DNA of 64,000 bases from SHVZ01 sp041906305 (GCA_041906305.1 JAYRJL010000001.1:248001-312000); one strand, 5' to 3'. Positions 40,636 to 50,334 are shown, numbered from the stretch's first letter. The notes: generated by a model not told the origin, from the letters alone. Program-made: numbers and translations.

Positions 40636-40734
40636 GGAACGGAGCGTATTGCCGATAGGCCGTTGTCGCACCCGAGCCAATCATCTGCCCGCCGGCTCAG
40701 CCAACCAAGCGATTGTCATTCGGTGAGAACGGAT

Positions 40735-40784
40735 TCGAAACGTTCGGCCGTTTTAATGTGGCACGCGTGTGGCAGATCCAGGCG
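40735..40784 (+). repeat. Imperfect repeat near islet right end
   Basis: Partner of 39115-39162 (same orientation, about two-thirds identical). The right flank of the islet (40636-40900) otherwise holds no supported gene. An open frame that runs into the tRNA (ending GFEPPTQGL) is the antisense reading of the tRNA and is not a protein. Confidence 0.4.
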
Positions 40785-40900
40785 GGAAGACACGGTAAAG
40801 CAGGGAAATTGGGGGAAAGGGAGGAATGGCAGGACGAAACGGCTTGGCGCTCAAAAGCGCCCGATTTGTCGGAGTTTCTTGATCTTTCCGAAGAAAGAAG

Positions 40901-40948
40901 AGTGGTAGCGGTGGACGGATTTGAACCGCCGACACAGGGATTATGATT
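40901..40948 (-). repeat. Att repeat within the intact tRNA(CAT) (right)
   Basis: These 48 bp, identical to 39047-39094, form the 3' part of the intact tRNA gene at 40903-40977 plus two bases downstream. The intact tRNA therefore keeps its promoter and 5' half on the right, and the islet sits at its 3' side. Confidence 0.9.
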
Positions 40949-40977
40949 CCCCTGCTCTACCCCTGAGCTACACCGCC
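40903..40977 (-). tRNA. tRNA with CAT anticodon (elongator Met or Ile2)
   Basis: The minus-strand 75-nt sequence starts GGCGGTGTAGCTCAG, has anticodon loop ATCATAA (anticodon CAT), a T-arm with GGTTCAAATCC, and ends CCACCGCT followed by an A and encoded CCA. Initiator features (a run of three G-C pairs in the anticodon stem plus an unpaired first base) are absent. CAT tRNAs of this kind may be elongator tRNA-Met or tRNA-Ile modified to lysidine; the sequence alone does not decide. Confidence 0.92.
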
Positions 40978-41093
40978 ACCGGGCACCGGTCCTGGAACGG
41001 GCCGGCGCGAAGAGAGCGTGCCTATAGGCCGCTTGAGGGGGCCCGTCAAGCCTCGGGCCCCGGGGTGAAATATGGGATCGGTGGCCGGCGTTT

Positions 41094-41588
41094 TCAGGCC
41101 GGGGCGGGCTCGTCGCCGGCAGCCGCGAAGGCCTCGGTCCGCACCAGCAGGACGTGGGCGCGGATGTGGTGGGCGGCGGCGCCGATGGCCGCATAGAACG
41201 CATGCGCCTCGGCATTGGCGGCGAGCGAGGTCCACCAGACATAGCTGCGCTCGCGCCGGACCGCCTCGTCGGCGACGGCCCGGACGAGGGCCCGGCCGGC
41301 ACCCGTGCGCCGGGCCTCCGGGCGGACATAGAGGTCGGCTAGGTAGAGCCCGCGCGCGGCGAAGGCCGGCTCGTAGCATTCGGTGAAGAGCGCGTAGCCG
41401 ATGGGTCGGCGGTCGCGCTCGGCGACCAGGATGTCGAAGGCGCGCTCGTCGCCGAAGCCGTCGCGGCGGAGCGCGGCCTCGTTCAGGTGCCCGATCGGGT
41501 CCTTCTGGTGCGCCCTGAGGGCCGCGACCAGCAGCGCCAGCGCCGGCGTGTCCTCGATGACCGCCGGGCGGACGACGACCTCGGTCAT
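41094..41588 (-). CDS. GNAT-family N-acetyltransferase
   Basis: A 164-residue acetyltransferase. The acetyl-CoA motif A is LYLADLYVRPEARRTGAGRALVRAVADEA, and motif B lies near WWTSLAANAEAHAFYAAIGA. The N-terminal VVVRPAVIEDTPALALLV is the usual first strand and helix. It is the last gene of the isc operon and overlaps mnmA by ATGA (41585-41588). The substrate is unknown; it may be an unrelated rider on the operon. Confidence 0.87.
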   Translation of the reverse strand: MTEVVVRPAVIEDTPALALLVAALRAHQKDPIGHLNEAALRRDGFGDERAFDILVAERDRRPIGYALFTECYEPAFAARGLYLADLYVRPEARRTGAGRALVRAVADEAVRRERSYVWWTSLAANAEAHAFYAAIGAAAHHIRAHVLLVRTEAFAAAGDEPAPA

Positions 41589-42703
41589 GCCGCTTCCGCG
41601 ATCCAGCCGCCGCCGAGCACACGGTCGCCGGCATAGATCACGCCGGCCTGGCCGGGCGAGATGCCGTGCTGCGGCGCATCGAGCCTGAGCTCGGCGCCGG
41701 TCGGCGTCGCGAAGACGCGCGCGGAGGTCGCCGGCGATGCCGACCGCAGCTTCACCTCGACCGCGAGGCCGTCATCCGGAATGGGGGCGTCGCCAAGCCA
41801 GTTGAGCTCGCGCAAGGCGACGCGATGCGCCGCCAGCGCGGACTTCGGCCCGACGACGACGCGTCGCGTGGCGGGCTCCAGGCGCACGACATAGGACGGC
41901 TCGGTGCCGTCCGACGTCGCGCCGAGGCCGAGGCCTTTCCGCTGGCCGATGGTGAAGTCGACGATGCCCTTGTGGCGGCCGAGCACCTTGCCGTCGAGGT
42001 CGACGATCTCGCCGGGCGCGTCGGCCTCGGGGCGCAGCTTCCTCACCACGTCGGCGTAGCGGCCGCCGGGCACGAAGCAGATGTCCTGGCTGTCGGGCTT
42101 GGCGGCGACGGCGAGCCCGAGCCTTCCGGCGATCGCGCGCGTCTCGGTCTTGGGCTTGTCGCCGAGCGGGAAGTGCAGCCGGGCGAGCTGGTCCCTGGTC
42201 GTGCCGAAAAGGAAGTAGCTCTGGTCGCGCGTGGGATCCGCGGCACGGTGAAGCTCGGGTCCCGCCGCGCCTTCGATCCGGCGCACATAGTGGCCCGTGA
42301 CCAGGGCCGCTGCGCCGAGGTCGTTCGCCATGCCGAGCAGGTCGGCGAACTTGACCGTGCGATTGCAGAGCACGCAGGGGATCGGGGTCTCGCCGGCGAG
42401 ATACGATGCCGCGAACGGCGCCATCACCTGCTCTCGAAAGCGTGCCTCGTAGTCGAGCACGTAGTGCGGAATGCTGAGGCGGGCGGCGACGCGGCGCGCG
42501 TCGTGGATGTCCTGGCCCGCGCAGCAGGCGCCCTTCTTGGCGATCGCGGCGCCGTGGTCGTAGAGCTGAAGGGTGAAGCCGGCGACGCGATAGCCGGCCT
42601 CGACCAGCATGCCGGCGACGGCGGAGGAGTCGACGCCGCCCGACATCGCGACGGCGACCAGATGGTCCGACGGCCGCCCGCCGAGGCGAAGCGGATCGGA
42701 CAT
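41585..42703 (-). CDS. mnmA: tRNA-specific 2-thiouridylase MnmA
   Basis: MnmA adds sulfur to U34 of Lys, Glu and Gln tRNAs, using persulfide sulfur that originates from IscS. The product (372 residues) has the PP-loop AMSGGVDSSAVAGMLVEAG, the catalytic Cys in TPIPCVLCNRTVKF, the second Cys in DSQDICFVPGG, and the C-terminal beta-barrel domain (PGQAGVIYAGDRVLGGGWI). It follows iscX by 1 bp in the isc operon, which places producer and consumer of sulfur in one transcript. Confidence 0.97.
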   Translation of the reverse strand: MSDPLRLGGRPSDHLVAVAMSGGVDSSAVAGMLVEAGYRVAGFTLQLYDHGAAIAKKGACCAGQDIHDARRVAARLSIPHYVLDYEARFREQVMAPFAASYLAGETPIPCVLCNRTVKFADLLGMANDLGAAALVTGHYVRRIEGAAGPELHRAADPTRDQSYFLFGTTRDQLARLHFPLGDKPKTETRAIAGRLGLAVAAKPDSQDICFVPGGRYADVVRKLRPEADAPGEIVDLDGKVLGRHKGIVDFTIGQRKGLGLGATSDGTEPSYVVRLEPATRRVVVGPKSALAAHRVALRELNWLGDAPIPDDGLAVEVKLRSASPATSARVFATPTGAELRLDAPQHGISPGQAGVIYAGDRVLGGGWIAEAA

Positions 42704-42704
42704 G

Positions 42705-42911
42705 TCACCCGCGCTCTTCGAGCCAGGCCATCTGGATCGCTTCCAGGATCTTCTCGCCCGAGCGGTTCGGGTCGTCCTTGAAGGTCGGAAGCTCCATCAC
42801 CCAGCGGTGAAGGTCGGTGAAGCGGATCGACATGATGTCGACGTTGGGGTGCGCGTCCTCGAGCTCGATCGCGATCTCGTGCGTGTCGGTCCAGCGGAGC
42901 GCCTTCGCCAT
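42705..42911 (-). CDS. iscX: Fe-S assembly protein IscX
   Basis: A 68-residue acidic protein with the IscX/YfhJ features LRWTDTHEIAIELEDAHPNVDIMSIRFTDLHRWVMELPTF and DDPNRSGEKILEAIQMAWLEE. IscX binds IscS and iron and tunes the rate of cluster assembly. It lies between the ferredoxin gene and mnmA, 2 bp after the former. Confidence 0.93.
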   Translation of the reverse strand: MAKALRWTDTHEIAIELEDAHPNVDIMSIRFTDLHRWVMELPTFKDDPNRSGEKILEAIQMAWLEERG

Positions 42912-42913
42912 GG

Positions 42914-43249
42914 CTACTTGTCGACCATCATGTTGCGGGTGGCCGACGGCAGCGTCACCGTGAGCCCGTCCAGCTCCTCGGTGATGATGATCTGGCAGCC
43001 GAGCCGCGACGTGTGGGTGAGCCCGAAGGCGAGGTCGAGCATGTCCTCCTCGTCCTCGGTCGCTTCCTTGAGGCGGTCGTAGTCTTCCGCGTCGACGATG
43101 ACGTGGCAGGTCGAGCAGGCGAGCGAGCCTTCGCAGGCCCCTTCGAGGTCGATCCCGTTCCGGTGCGCGATCTCCAGCACCGAGAGCCCGACCGGCGCGT
43201 CGACTTCCTTGCGGGTCCCGTCTGGATTGACGAACGTCATCTTCGGCAT
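42914..43249 (-). CDS. fdx: [2Fe-2S] ferredoxin, ISC type
   Basis: A 111-residue adrenodoxin-like ferredoxin supplying electrons for cluster assembly. The Cys ligands are in EGACEGSLACSTCHV (C-x5-C-x2-C) with the fourth in SRLGCQIIITEELDG. The start at ATG 43249 gives MPKMTFVNPDGTRKE; the open frame further upstream is not coding. It lies 10 bp after hscA. Confidence 0.95.
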   Translation of the reverse strand: MPKMTFVNPDGTRKEVDAPVGLSVLEIAHRNGIDLEGACEGSLACSTCHVIVDAEDYDRLKEATEDEEDMLDLAFGLTHTSRLGCQIIITEELDGLTVTLPSATRNMMVDK

Positions 43250-43259
43250 TTCGACTCTC

Positions 43260-45176
<1,917 letters not shown>

Positions 45177-45202
45177 GTGGAGACGCCTTCTCCGGCATCG
45201 AC

Positions 45203-45296
45203 ACCCCCCATCCTAACCTTCCCCCACGTTGCGCGGGGGGAAGGGACACGATTGGATTCCCTCCCCCCGAAGTGGGGGAGGGTGAGGGTGGGGGGC
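45203..45296. repeat. Nested palindromic repeat between hscB and hscA
   Basis: About 94 bp of C- and G-runs form several alternative helices. CCTTCCCCC (from 45217) pairs with GGGGGGAAGG (45235-45244). CCCTCCCCC (45260-45268) pairs with GGGGGAGGG (45274-45282). The outer arms 45203-45226 and 45273-45296 are also complementary apart from a few mismatches. This looks like an interspersed intergenic (BIME-like) repeat of the CCCTCCCC/GGGGAGGG kind and would fold strongly in the isc transcript. Confidence 0.7.
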
Positions 45297-45318
45297 GATG
45301 CAGCGCTCAGCATCTCAG

Positions 45319-45915
45319 TCACGCCACGTTCAGCCGTCGCGCCCGCGCATCCTCGACCAGCTTGTCGAGATATGTGAGGCGCAGCGTGTCGGTGCGGGCG
45401 GCGTCGAGATCGGTCGCGGTGAAGTGCGTCGAGAGCGCCGAGCGGACCGTGTCGGCTTCCGCCTTCGCGCGGGCGACCACCTGGTCGACCTCGCTCGACG
45501 TCCGTGCCTCGGCCAGCGCCTCGCGCATCTCCATCGCCTCCATCAGAAGGGCTGGATCGGCGACGGTCTTGCCCTCGCCGCCGACCTCGATCCCGGAAAG
45601 GCGCAACAGATAGACCGCGCGGCGGAGCGGGTCCATCAGGGTCTCGTAGGCGTCGTTGAGACTCGTCGCCTGCGCCTGGGAGAGCTGGCGCTCCTTCGGG
45701 CTCTTCGTCGCGAAGCGGTCCGGATGCAGGCGGCGCTGAAGCTCGAAGTAGCGGCGCTCGACCAGCTTCGGGTCGAGGTCGAAGGTCCTAGCGAAGCCGA
45801 GCCTGGAGAAGTGGTCGGTCTGTCCGGGCGGCTGGACCGACTTGCAGGCCGGGCAGAACGGCTCGCCCGCGGGAACCGGCTTTCCGCAGGACCAGCAGGC
45901 GTTGGACGCGGTCAA
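45319..45915 (-). CDS. hscB: Fe-S co-chaperone HscB (J protein with zinc finger)
   Basis: A J-domain protein that delivers IscU to HscA. It starts with a CWSCGKPVPAGEPFCPACK zinc finger, followed by a J domain (HFSRLGFARTFDLDPKLVERRYFELQRRLHPDRFATKS, with HPD) and the C-terminal IscU-binding helical domain (LSQAQATSLNDAYETLMDPLRRAVYLL). TTG 45915, whose TTGA overlaps the iscA stop, is the preferred start; a GTG at 45942 is possible. The zinc finger is absent from E. coli HscB but present in many other versions. Confidence 0.92.
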   Translation of the reverse strand: MTASNACWSCGKPVPAGEPFCPACKSVQPPGQTDHFSRLGFARTFDLDPKLVERRYFELQRRLHPDRFATKSPKERQLSQAQATSLNDAYETLMDPLRRAVYLLRLSGIEVGGEGKTVADPALLMEAMEMREALAEARTSSEVDQVVARAKAEADTVRSALSTHFTATDLDAARTDTLRLTYLDKLVEDARARRLNVA

Positions 45916-46313
45916 ACGTGGAAGGACTCCCCGCAGCCGCACCGGCCCTTCTCGTTCGGATTGGTGAACTTGAAGCCGGTTTCCATCTTGTCCTCGACGT
46001 AGTCCATCTCGGTGCCGAGGATGAACATCGTCGCCTTCGGGTCGATCAGGATCACGACGCCCTTGTCCTCGACCACCTCGTCGAACTTGCCGCGCTCGTC
46101 GGCGTATTCGAGCGTGTAGGAGAGGCCCGAGCAGCCCTTGGTGCGGACGCCGATGCGGATGCCGGCCGACGGCTTGCCGCGCTTGTCGAGCAGCGCCTTC
46201 ACGCGCGCGGCCGCGGCGTCGGTCAGCATCATCGCCTGACGCTTCATGCGCGGCTTGGGCGCCGGCGGGGCGGCCGGGGTCTCGGGGGCGGCGGTGGTGC
46301 CGGTCTCGGACAT
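45912..46313 (-). CDS. iscA: A-type Fe-S carrier IscA/ErpA family
   Basis: A 133-residue A-type carrier. After a 25-residue Pro/Ala-rich extension, the HesB domain has the three conserved Cys in TKGCSGLSYTLEYAD and GRCGCGESFHV. The motifs ILIDPKATMFILGTEMDYVED and FTNPNEKGRC are typical. The gene sits between iscU and hscB in the operon, the usual iscA position. The family includes ErpA and SufA, so the name follows context. Confidence 0.9.
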   Translation of the reverse strand: MSETGTTAAPETPAAPPAPKPRMKRQAMMLTDAAAARVKALLDKRGKPSAGIRIGVRTKGCSGLSYTLEYADERGKFDEVVEDKGVVILIDPKATMFILGTEMDYVEDKMETGFKFTNPNEKGRCGCGESFHV

Positions 46314-46324
46314 CGTCTCTCTGC

Positions 46325-46717
46325 CTACTCGGGCTTCGTGCCAGCCTTGGCGCGGTAGTCGGCGATCGCCGCCTTGATCGCGTCCTCGGCGAGGACCGAG
46401 CAATGGATCTTCACCGGCGGCAGCGCCAGGTGCTGCGCGATCTCGGTGTTCTTGATCGACTCGGCCTCGTTCAGCGACTTGCCCTTGATCCATTCGGTCG
46501 CCAGCGACGACGACGCGATCGCCGAGCCGCAGCCGAAGGTCTTGAACTTGGCATCCTGGATGATGCCGTCGGCCGAGACCCTGATCTGCAGCTTCATCAC
46601 GTCGCCGCAGGCGGGCGCCCCGACCAGGCCGGTGCCGACGTCCTCCGCGCCCTTGTCGAGCGAGCCGACGTTGCGCGGGTTGTTGTAGTGGTCGATGACC
46701 TTTTCCGAATACGCCAT
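46325..46717 (-). CDS. iscU: Fe-S cluster scaffold IscU
   Basis: A 130-residue scaffold on which clusters are built. The three Cys ligands lie in GAPACGDVMKLQI, FGCGSAIASSS and IHCSVLAEDAI. The HscA recognition peptide LPPVK precedes the third Cys. The N-terminus YSEKVIDHYNNPRNVGSLD is characteristic. It follows iscS by 18 bp. Confidence 0.97.
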   Translation of the reverse strand: MAYSEKVIDHYNNPRNVGSLDKGAEDVGTGLVGAPACGDVMKLQIRVSADGIIQDAKFKTFGCGSAIASSSLATEWIKGKSLNEAESIKNTEIAQHLALPPVKIHCSVLAEDAIKAAIADYRAKAGTKPE

Positions 46718-46735
46718 GTCAGTCTCCCCGCGGCC

Positions 46736-48007
46736 TCAGTGGGCCGCCCACTTGATGCTCTTGAGATCGATTCCGTCCTGGTACATCTCCCAGAGCGGGC
46801 TCATCTCGCGCAGCTTGGACACGTGCTCGACGATGTCCTGCACCGCGTAGTCGACTTCCTCCTCCGTGGTGAACCGGCCGAAGCCGATGCGGAGCGAGGT
46901 ATGCGCCATCTCCTCCTCGACGCCGAGCGCGCGGAGCACGTAGGAGGGCTCGAGCGAGGCCGAGGTGCAGGCCGATCCGGACGACACCGAGAGGTCCTTG
47001 ATCCCGAGGATCAGGGACTCGCCCTCGACATAGGCGAAGCTGATGTTGAGGTTGCCCGGAATGCGGTTCTCGAGGCTGCCGTTGAGGAACACCTCCGGCA
47101 ACTTCTCGCGGACCTGGCCGAGGAAGCGGTCGCGCAGCCGGGTCAGCCGCTTCGCCTCTTCCGGCATCTCGCGCTCGGCGATCGCGCAGGCCTCGCCCAG
47201 GCCGACGCAGAGCGGCGTCGGGAGCGTGCCCGAGCGCATGCCGCGCTCCTGGCCGCCGCCGGTAATCAGCGCCTGCAGGCGCACGCGCGGCTTGCGCCGG
47301 ACGTAGAGCGCGCCGATGCCCTTCGGCCCGTAGATCTTGTGGCCGGAGATGCTCATCAGGTCGATGTTCATCGCCTCGACGTCGAGCGGGATCTTGCCGA
47401 CGGCCTGGGCGCAGTCGGTGTGGAAGAAGGCGCCCTTCTTCCGGCACAGCTTGCCGATCTCGGCCAGCGGCTGGATCACGCCGATCTCGTTGTTCACCGC
47501 CATGATCGAGACCATCACCGTCTTGTCGGTGATCGCCTTCTCGAGCTCGGCCATGTCGACGAGGCCGTCCTGCTTGACCGGCAGGTAGGTGACCTGGAAG
47601 CCCTCCTCCTCGAGATGGCGCATCGAGTCGAGCACGCATTTGTGCTCGGTCACCAGCGTGACGAGGTGGTTCTTCTTGTCCTTGTAGAAATGGGCGACGC
47701 CCTTGATTGCCAGGTTGTTCGACTCGGTGGCGCCCGAGGTGAAGATCACCTCGCGCTCGTCCGCGCCGATGATGTGGGCGACCTGGGCGCGCGCCTTCTC
47801 GACGCCCTCCTCGGCCTCCCAGCCATAGGCGTGGCTGCGCGAATGCGGGTTGCCGAACTTCTCGGTGAAGTAGGGCAGCATCGCCTCCAGCACGCGCGGG
47901 TCCATCGGCGTGGTCGCCTGGTAGTCGAGATAGATCGGGCGATCCGGGCGGTTGCGGCCGGGCTGCTCCTTCCTCTCGGTCTTGGCGACGCGGGTCTGGG
48001 TCGTCAC
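46736..48007 (-). CDS. iscS: Cysteine desulfurase IscS
   Basis: A PLP enzyme that takes sulfur from cysteine to a Cys persulfide. The product has the PLP Lys in SISGHKIYGPKGIGALYVRRKP, the catalytic Cys loop in SSGSACTSASLEPSYVL, and the IscS-type C-terminus (HTSLRIGFGRFTTEEEVDY). GTG 48007 has AAGGAG six bases upstream and is preferred to GTG 48022, which overlaps the upstream gene. A short Arg/Lys-rich extension (about 25 residues) precedes the core. Confidence 0.95.
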   Translation of the reverse strand: MTTQTRVAKTERKEQPGRNRPDRPIYLDYQATTPMDPRVLEAMLPYFTEKFGNPHSRSHAYGWEAEEGVEKARAQVAHIIGADEREVIFTSGATESNNLAIKGVAHFYKDKKNHLVTLVTEHKCVLDSMRHLEEEGFQVTYLPVKQDGLVDMAELEKAITDKTVMVSIMAVNNEIGVIQPLAEIGKLCRKKGAFFHTDCAQAVGKIPLDVEAMNIDLMSISGHKIYGPKGIGALYVRRKPRVRLQALITGGGQERGMRSGTLPTPLCVGLGEACAIAEREMPEEAKRLTRLRDRFLGQVREKLPEVFLNGSLENRIPGNLNISFAYVEGESLILGIKDLSVSSGSACTSASLEPSYVLRALGVEEEMAHTSLRIGFGRFTTEEEVDYAVQDIVEHVSKLREMSPLWEMYQDGIDLKSIKWAAH

Positions 48008-48018
48008 GTTGCTCTCCT

Positions 48019-49125
48019 TCACGCGGCGGCGCGATCGAGGTCGCGCCGGCCGATGCGGTCCCGGATCTCGCCGAGCGCCGCGATGAACAGGTCGATCTCT
48101 TCCGCCGTGGTCGTCCAGCCGAGGCTGACGCGGATCGCTTCACGCGCGATCCCGGCGGTCTTGCCCATCGCGGTCAGCACCGGCGAGGGGCGAACCTTGC
48201 CCGACGAGCAGGCGGCACCGGCGGAGACCGCGATGCCGGCCAAGTCGAGCGCGATCACCAGGGTCTCTGCCGCCATGCCCGGCAAGCGGAGCGAGGCGGT
48301 GTTGGGCAGGCGCGGCGCCTGGTCGGCGAAGATCTCGGCGCCGAGGCCGACCGCGCGCTGCTCGAGATCGTCGCGGAGCGACTGAACCGAGGTCCAGTCG
48401 GTCGCCGGTGCGCTGATCGCTGCCGCACCGAAACCGGCGATCCCGGCCACGTTCTCCGTTCCGGCGCGACGACCGCGTTCCTGGCCGCCGCCCCTGATCC
48501 AGGGCATTACCGAAGCGCGTTCGCCGACTACCAAAGCGCCGACGCCCTGCGGTCCGCCGAGCTTGTGCGCGGAGATACTCATCAGATCGGCGCCGAGGCC
48601 GAGGAAATCAACCGGCATACGGCCTGCGGCCTGCGCCGCGTCGGTGTGTACCAGGGCACCGTGGGATCGGGCGATGCGCACCACGTCGGCCAGCGGCTGG
48701 ATGGTGCCGGTCTCGTTGTTCGCCATCATCACCGACACGAGCTTGGGCTGCGCGCCGGAAGCAAGCCTGGCGTCGAGATCGTCGAGGTCGATCACTCCCT
48801 CCGACGTCACCGCGATCCGCTCAGGACCCGCATGCGCCAGCACGGAATCGTGCTCGATCGCGGAGGCCAGCACGCGCATGCCGCCCGACAGCGCGAGCGC
48901 GTTCGCCTCGCTTCCGCCGGAGGTGAAGACGATCTGATTGGCGCCGGCGCCGACGAGATGGGCGACGGACTCGCGCGCATCCTCGACGAGCGCGCGGGCG
49001 GCCCGTCCGGCGCCATGCACCGAGGAGGGATTGCCGGTCCCGGCAAGCGCGTCGGCAATGGCCGCCCTGGCTTCGGGGCGGACCGGCGCGGTCGCGTTCC
49101 AGTCGAGATAGGCGCGCATCGTCAT
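48019..49125 (-). CDS. Second cysteine desulfurase (NifS/IscS family)
   Basis: A 368-residue paralogue of IscS. The PLP Lys lies in SISAHKLGGPQGVGALVVGERASV, and the catalytic Cys loop is VSAGAACSSGKVRPSPVL, shorter than in IscS. The N-terminus is RAYLDWNATAPVRPEARAAI. It lies between iscR and iscS with its own stop overlapping the GTG of iscS (48022). Two desulfurases in one isc operon suggests separate sulfur acceptors, or a feed to CysE-derived cysteine; this is inference. Confidence 0.93.
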   Translation of the reverse strand: MTMRAYLDWNATAPVRPEARAAIADALAGTGNPSSVHGAGRAARALVEDARESVAHLVGAGANQIVFTSGGSEANALALSGGMRVLASAIEHDSVLAHAGPERIAVTSEGVIDLDDLDARLASGAQPKLVSVMMANNETGTIQPLADVVRIARSHGALVHTDAAQAAGRMPVDFLGLGADLMSISAHKLGGPQGVGALVVGERASVMPWIRGGGQERGRRAGTENVAGIAGFGAAAISAPATDWTSVQSLRDDLEQRAVGLGAEIFADQAPRLPNTASLRLPGMAAETLVIALDLAGIAVSAGAACSSGKVRPSPVLTAMGKTAGIAREAIRVSLGWTTTAEEIDLFIAALGEIRDRIGRRDLDRAAA

Positions 49126-49138
49126 GGGTTCTTCGTCG

Positions 49139-49609
49139 CTACTCCGCGGCCACCGCCGCCGCGGCCGGGACTTCGCGGCGCATGCAGGCGGATCCGACGA
49201 CCTTGTTCTCGATCACGTCGGCGAGGCTGACCGAACGCAGGAACAGGTGGATCTGGTTGCCGAGCTCTTCCCACAGGTCGTGGGTGATGCAGCGCGACCT
49301 GTCGGTCTTGCAGCCCATCGCCGAATGCGAGGCGCAGCGCGTCGCGCGGATCGGCTCGTCGACCGCGAGGATGATGTCGGAGATCTTCACGTCCTCGGTG
49401 CCGCGGCCGAGCAGATAGCCGCCGCCCGGCCCGCGCACGCTGCGCACCAGCCCGTTCTTGCGGAGCTTGGCGAACAGCTGCTCGAGGTAGGAGAGGGAGA
49501 TTTCCTGGCGCTCGGCGATGTCGGCGAGAGAGACCGGATGGCCGGCGCCGTGCCGGGCCAGGTCCACCATCGCCATCACCGCATAGCGGCCCTTGGTGCT
49601 GAGTTTCAT
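49139..49609 (-). CDS. iscR: Rrf2-family regulator IscR
   Basis: A 156-residue [2Fe-2S] regulator. The winged HTH is MKLSTKGRYAVMAMVDLARHG, SLADIAERQEISLSYLEQLFAKLRKNGLVRSVRGPGGGY. The cluster ligands lie in RCASHSAMGCKTDRSRCITHDLW (three Cys and a His). With its cluster it would repress the operon; a site resembling the E. coli type-1 IscR box lies upstream of cysE at 50403-50427. ATG 49609 is the natural start; the frame is open upstream but not coding. Confidence 0.96.
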   Translation of the reverse strand: MKLSTKGRYAVMAMVDLARHGAGHPVSLADIAERQEISLSYLEQLFAKLRKNGLVRSVRGPGGGYLLGRGTEDVKISDIILAVDEPIRATRCASHSAMGCKTDRSRCITHDLWEELGNQIHLFLRSVSLADVIENKVVGSACMRREVPAAAAVAAE

Positions 49610-49632
49610 GGTCCTCCTCCGCCTTAAGGAGC

Positions 49633-50334
49633 TCAGGTACCGGTGATGCGAAGGGTCGACCGGGCGTCGACCGGCTGCTTCTCGCCTTCGAGCTCGACCA
49701 CGCGCTTGCGCAGAAGGTCGACCTCGGACTGCAGGCCTTCGATCGCGCGGGCGACCGGGTCGGGCAGGCCTTCGCTCGGCATGCCGTAGGCCTGGAACTC
49801 GGCGGCGCGCGACTTGTCGCGGGTCAGCACCGGCTTGGCCGGGATGCCGGTCACCGTGACGCCGGCCGGGACTTCCGCCAGCACGACGGCATTCGCGCCG
49901 ATGCGCGCTTCCGCGCCGACGGTGAATGGCCCGAGGATCTGCGCCCCGGAACCGACGATGACGCCGCGCTCCAAGGTCGGGTGCCGCTTGCCCTTGTGCA
50001 GCTTGGTGCCGCCCAGGGTGACGCCCTGGTAGAGGGTCACGTCGTCGCCGACGATCGCGGTCCCGCCGATCACCACGCCCATGCCGTGGTCGATGAAGAC
50101 CCTGCGGCCGATGACCGCCCCGGGATGGATCTCGATTCCGGTCATCCAGCGCCCGACCTGGGAAAGGAAGCGCCCGAGCAGCCTCCAGCCGCGATTCCAG
50201 GCCGAATGTGCCAATCGGTGCAACAGGATAGCCTGGAAGCCCGGGTAGCACATGACGACTTCCATCCGGCTCCGGGCGGCCGGGTCTCGGGCGATGATCG
50301 AGTCGATATCTTCGCGCAACGTCTTGAAAATCAT
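49633..50334 (-). CDS. cysE: Serine O-acetyltransferase CysE
   Basis: CysE makes O-acetylserine, the precursor of cysteine. The product has the hexapeptide-repeat left-handed beta-helix (GIEIHPGAVIGRRVFIDHGMGVVIGGTAIVGDDVTLYQGVTLGG) with the catalytic His in DHGMG, and the C-terminal tail. ATG 50334 (MIFKTLREDIDSI) is the natural start; the frame to 50397 is upstream leader. It is the first gene of the isc operon, tying cysteine supply to cluster assembly. An IscR-like site overlaps its promoter. Confidence 0.95.
   Translation of the reverse strand: MIFKTLREDIDSIIARDPAARSRMEVVMCYPGFQAILLHRLAHSAWNRGWRLLGRFLSQVGRWMTGIEIHPGAVIGRRVFIDHGMGVVIGGTAIVGDDVTLYQGVTLGGTKLHKGKRHPTLERGVIVGSGAQILGPFTVGAEARIGANAVVLAEVPAGVTVTGIPAKPVLTRDKSRAAEFQAYGMPSEGLPDPVARAIEGLQSEVDLLRKRVVELEGEKQPVDARSTLRITGT

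Larger units (their letters stand above)
39047..40948. mobile_element. 1.85-kb islet integrated at tRNA(CAT), with a toxin-antitoxin-like pair and no integrase
   Basis: A 48-bp perfect direct repeat of the tRNA 3' part (39047-39094 and 40901-40948) flanks this segment; the right copy belongs to the intact tRNA gene. That is the footprint of a tRNA-targeted integration. Between the copies are only two coupled genes (MerR-like/DUF433 and DUF5615) plus about 360 bp and 265 bp of non-coding flank. No recombinase gene is present, so the islet is either a decayed island or depends on an integrase in trans. Its base composition is visibly less GC-rich than the neighbours. Confidence 0.8.

Noticed and set aside
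40713..40946. A small frame ending in GFEPPTQGL that could be annotated as a hypothetical protein
   Set aside because: The end is the antisense reading of the tRNA; such ends are a known annotation artefact.
45203..45296. Possible CRISPR-like repeat
   Set aside because: It is a nested palindrome with no unit-spacer-unit periodicity. No CRISPR array or cas operon was seen in the window.
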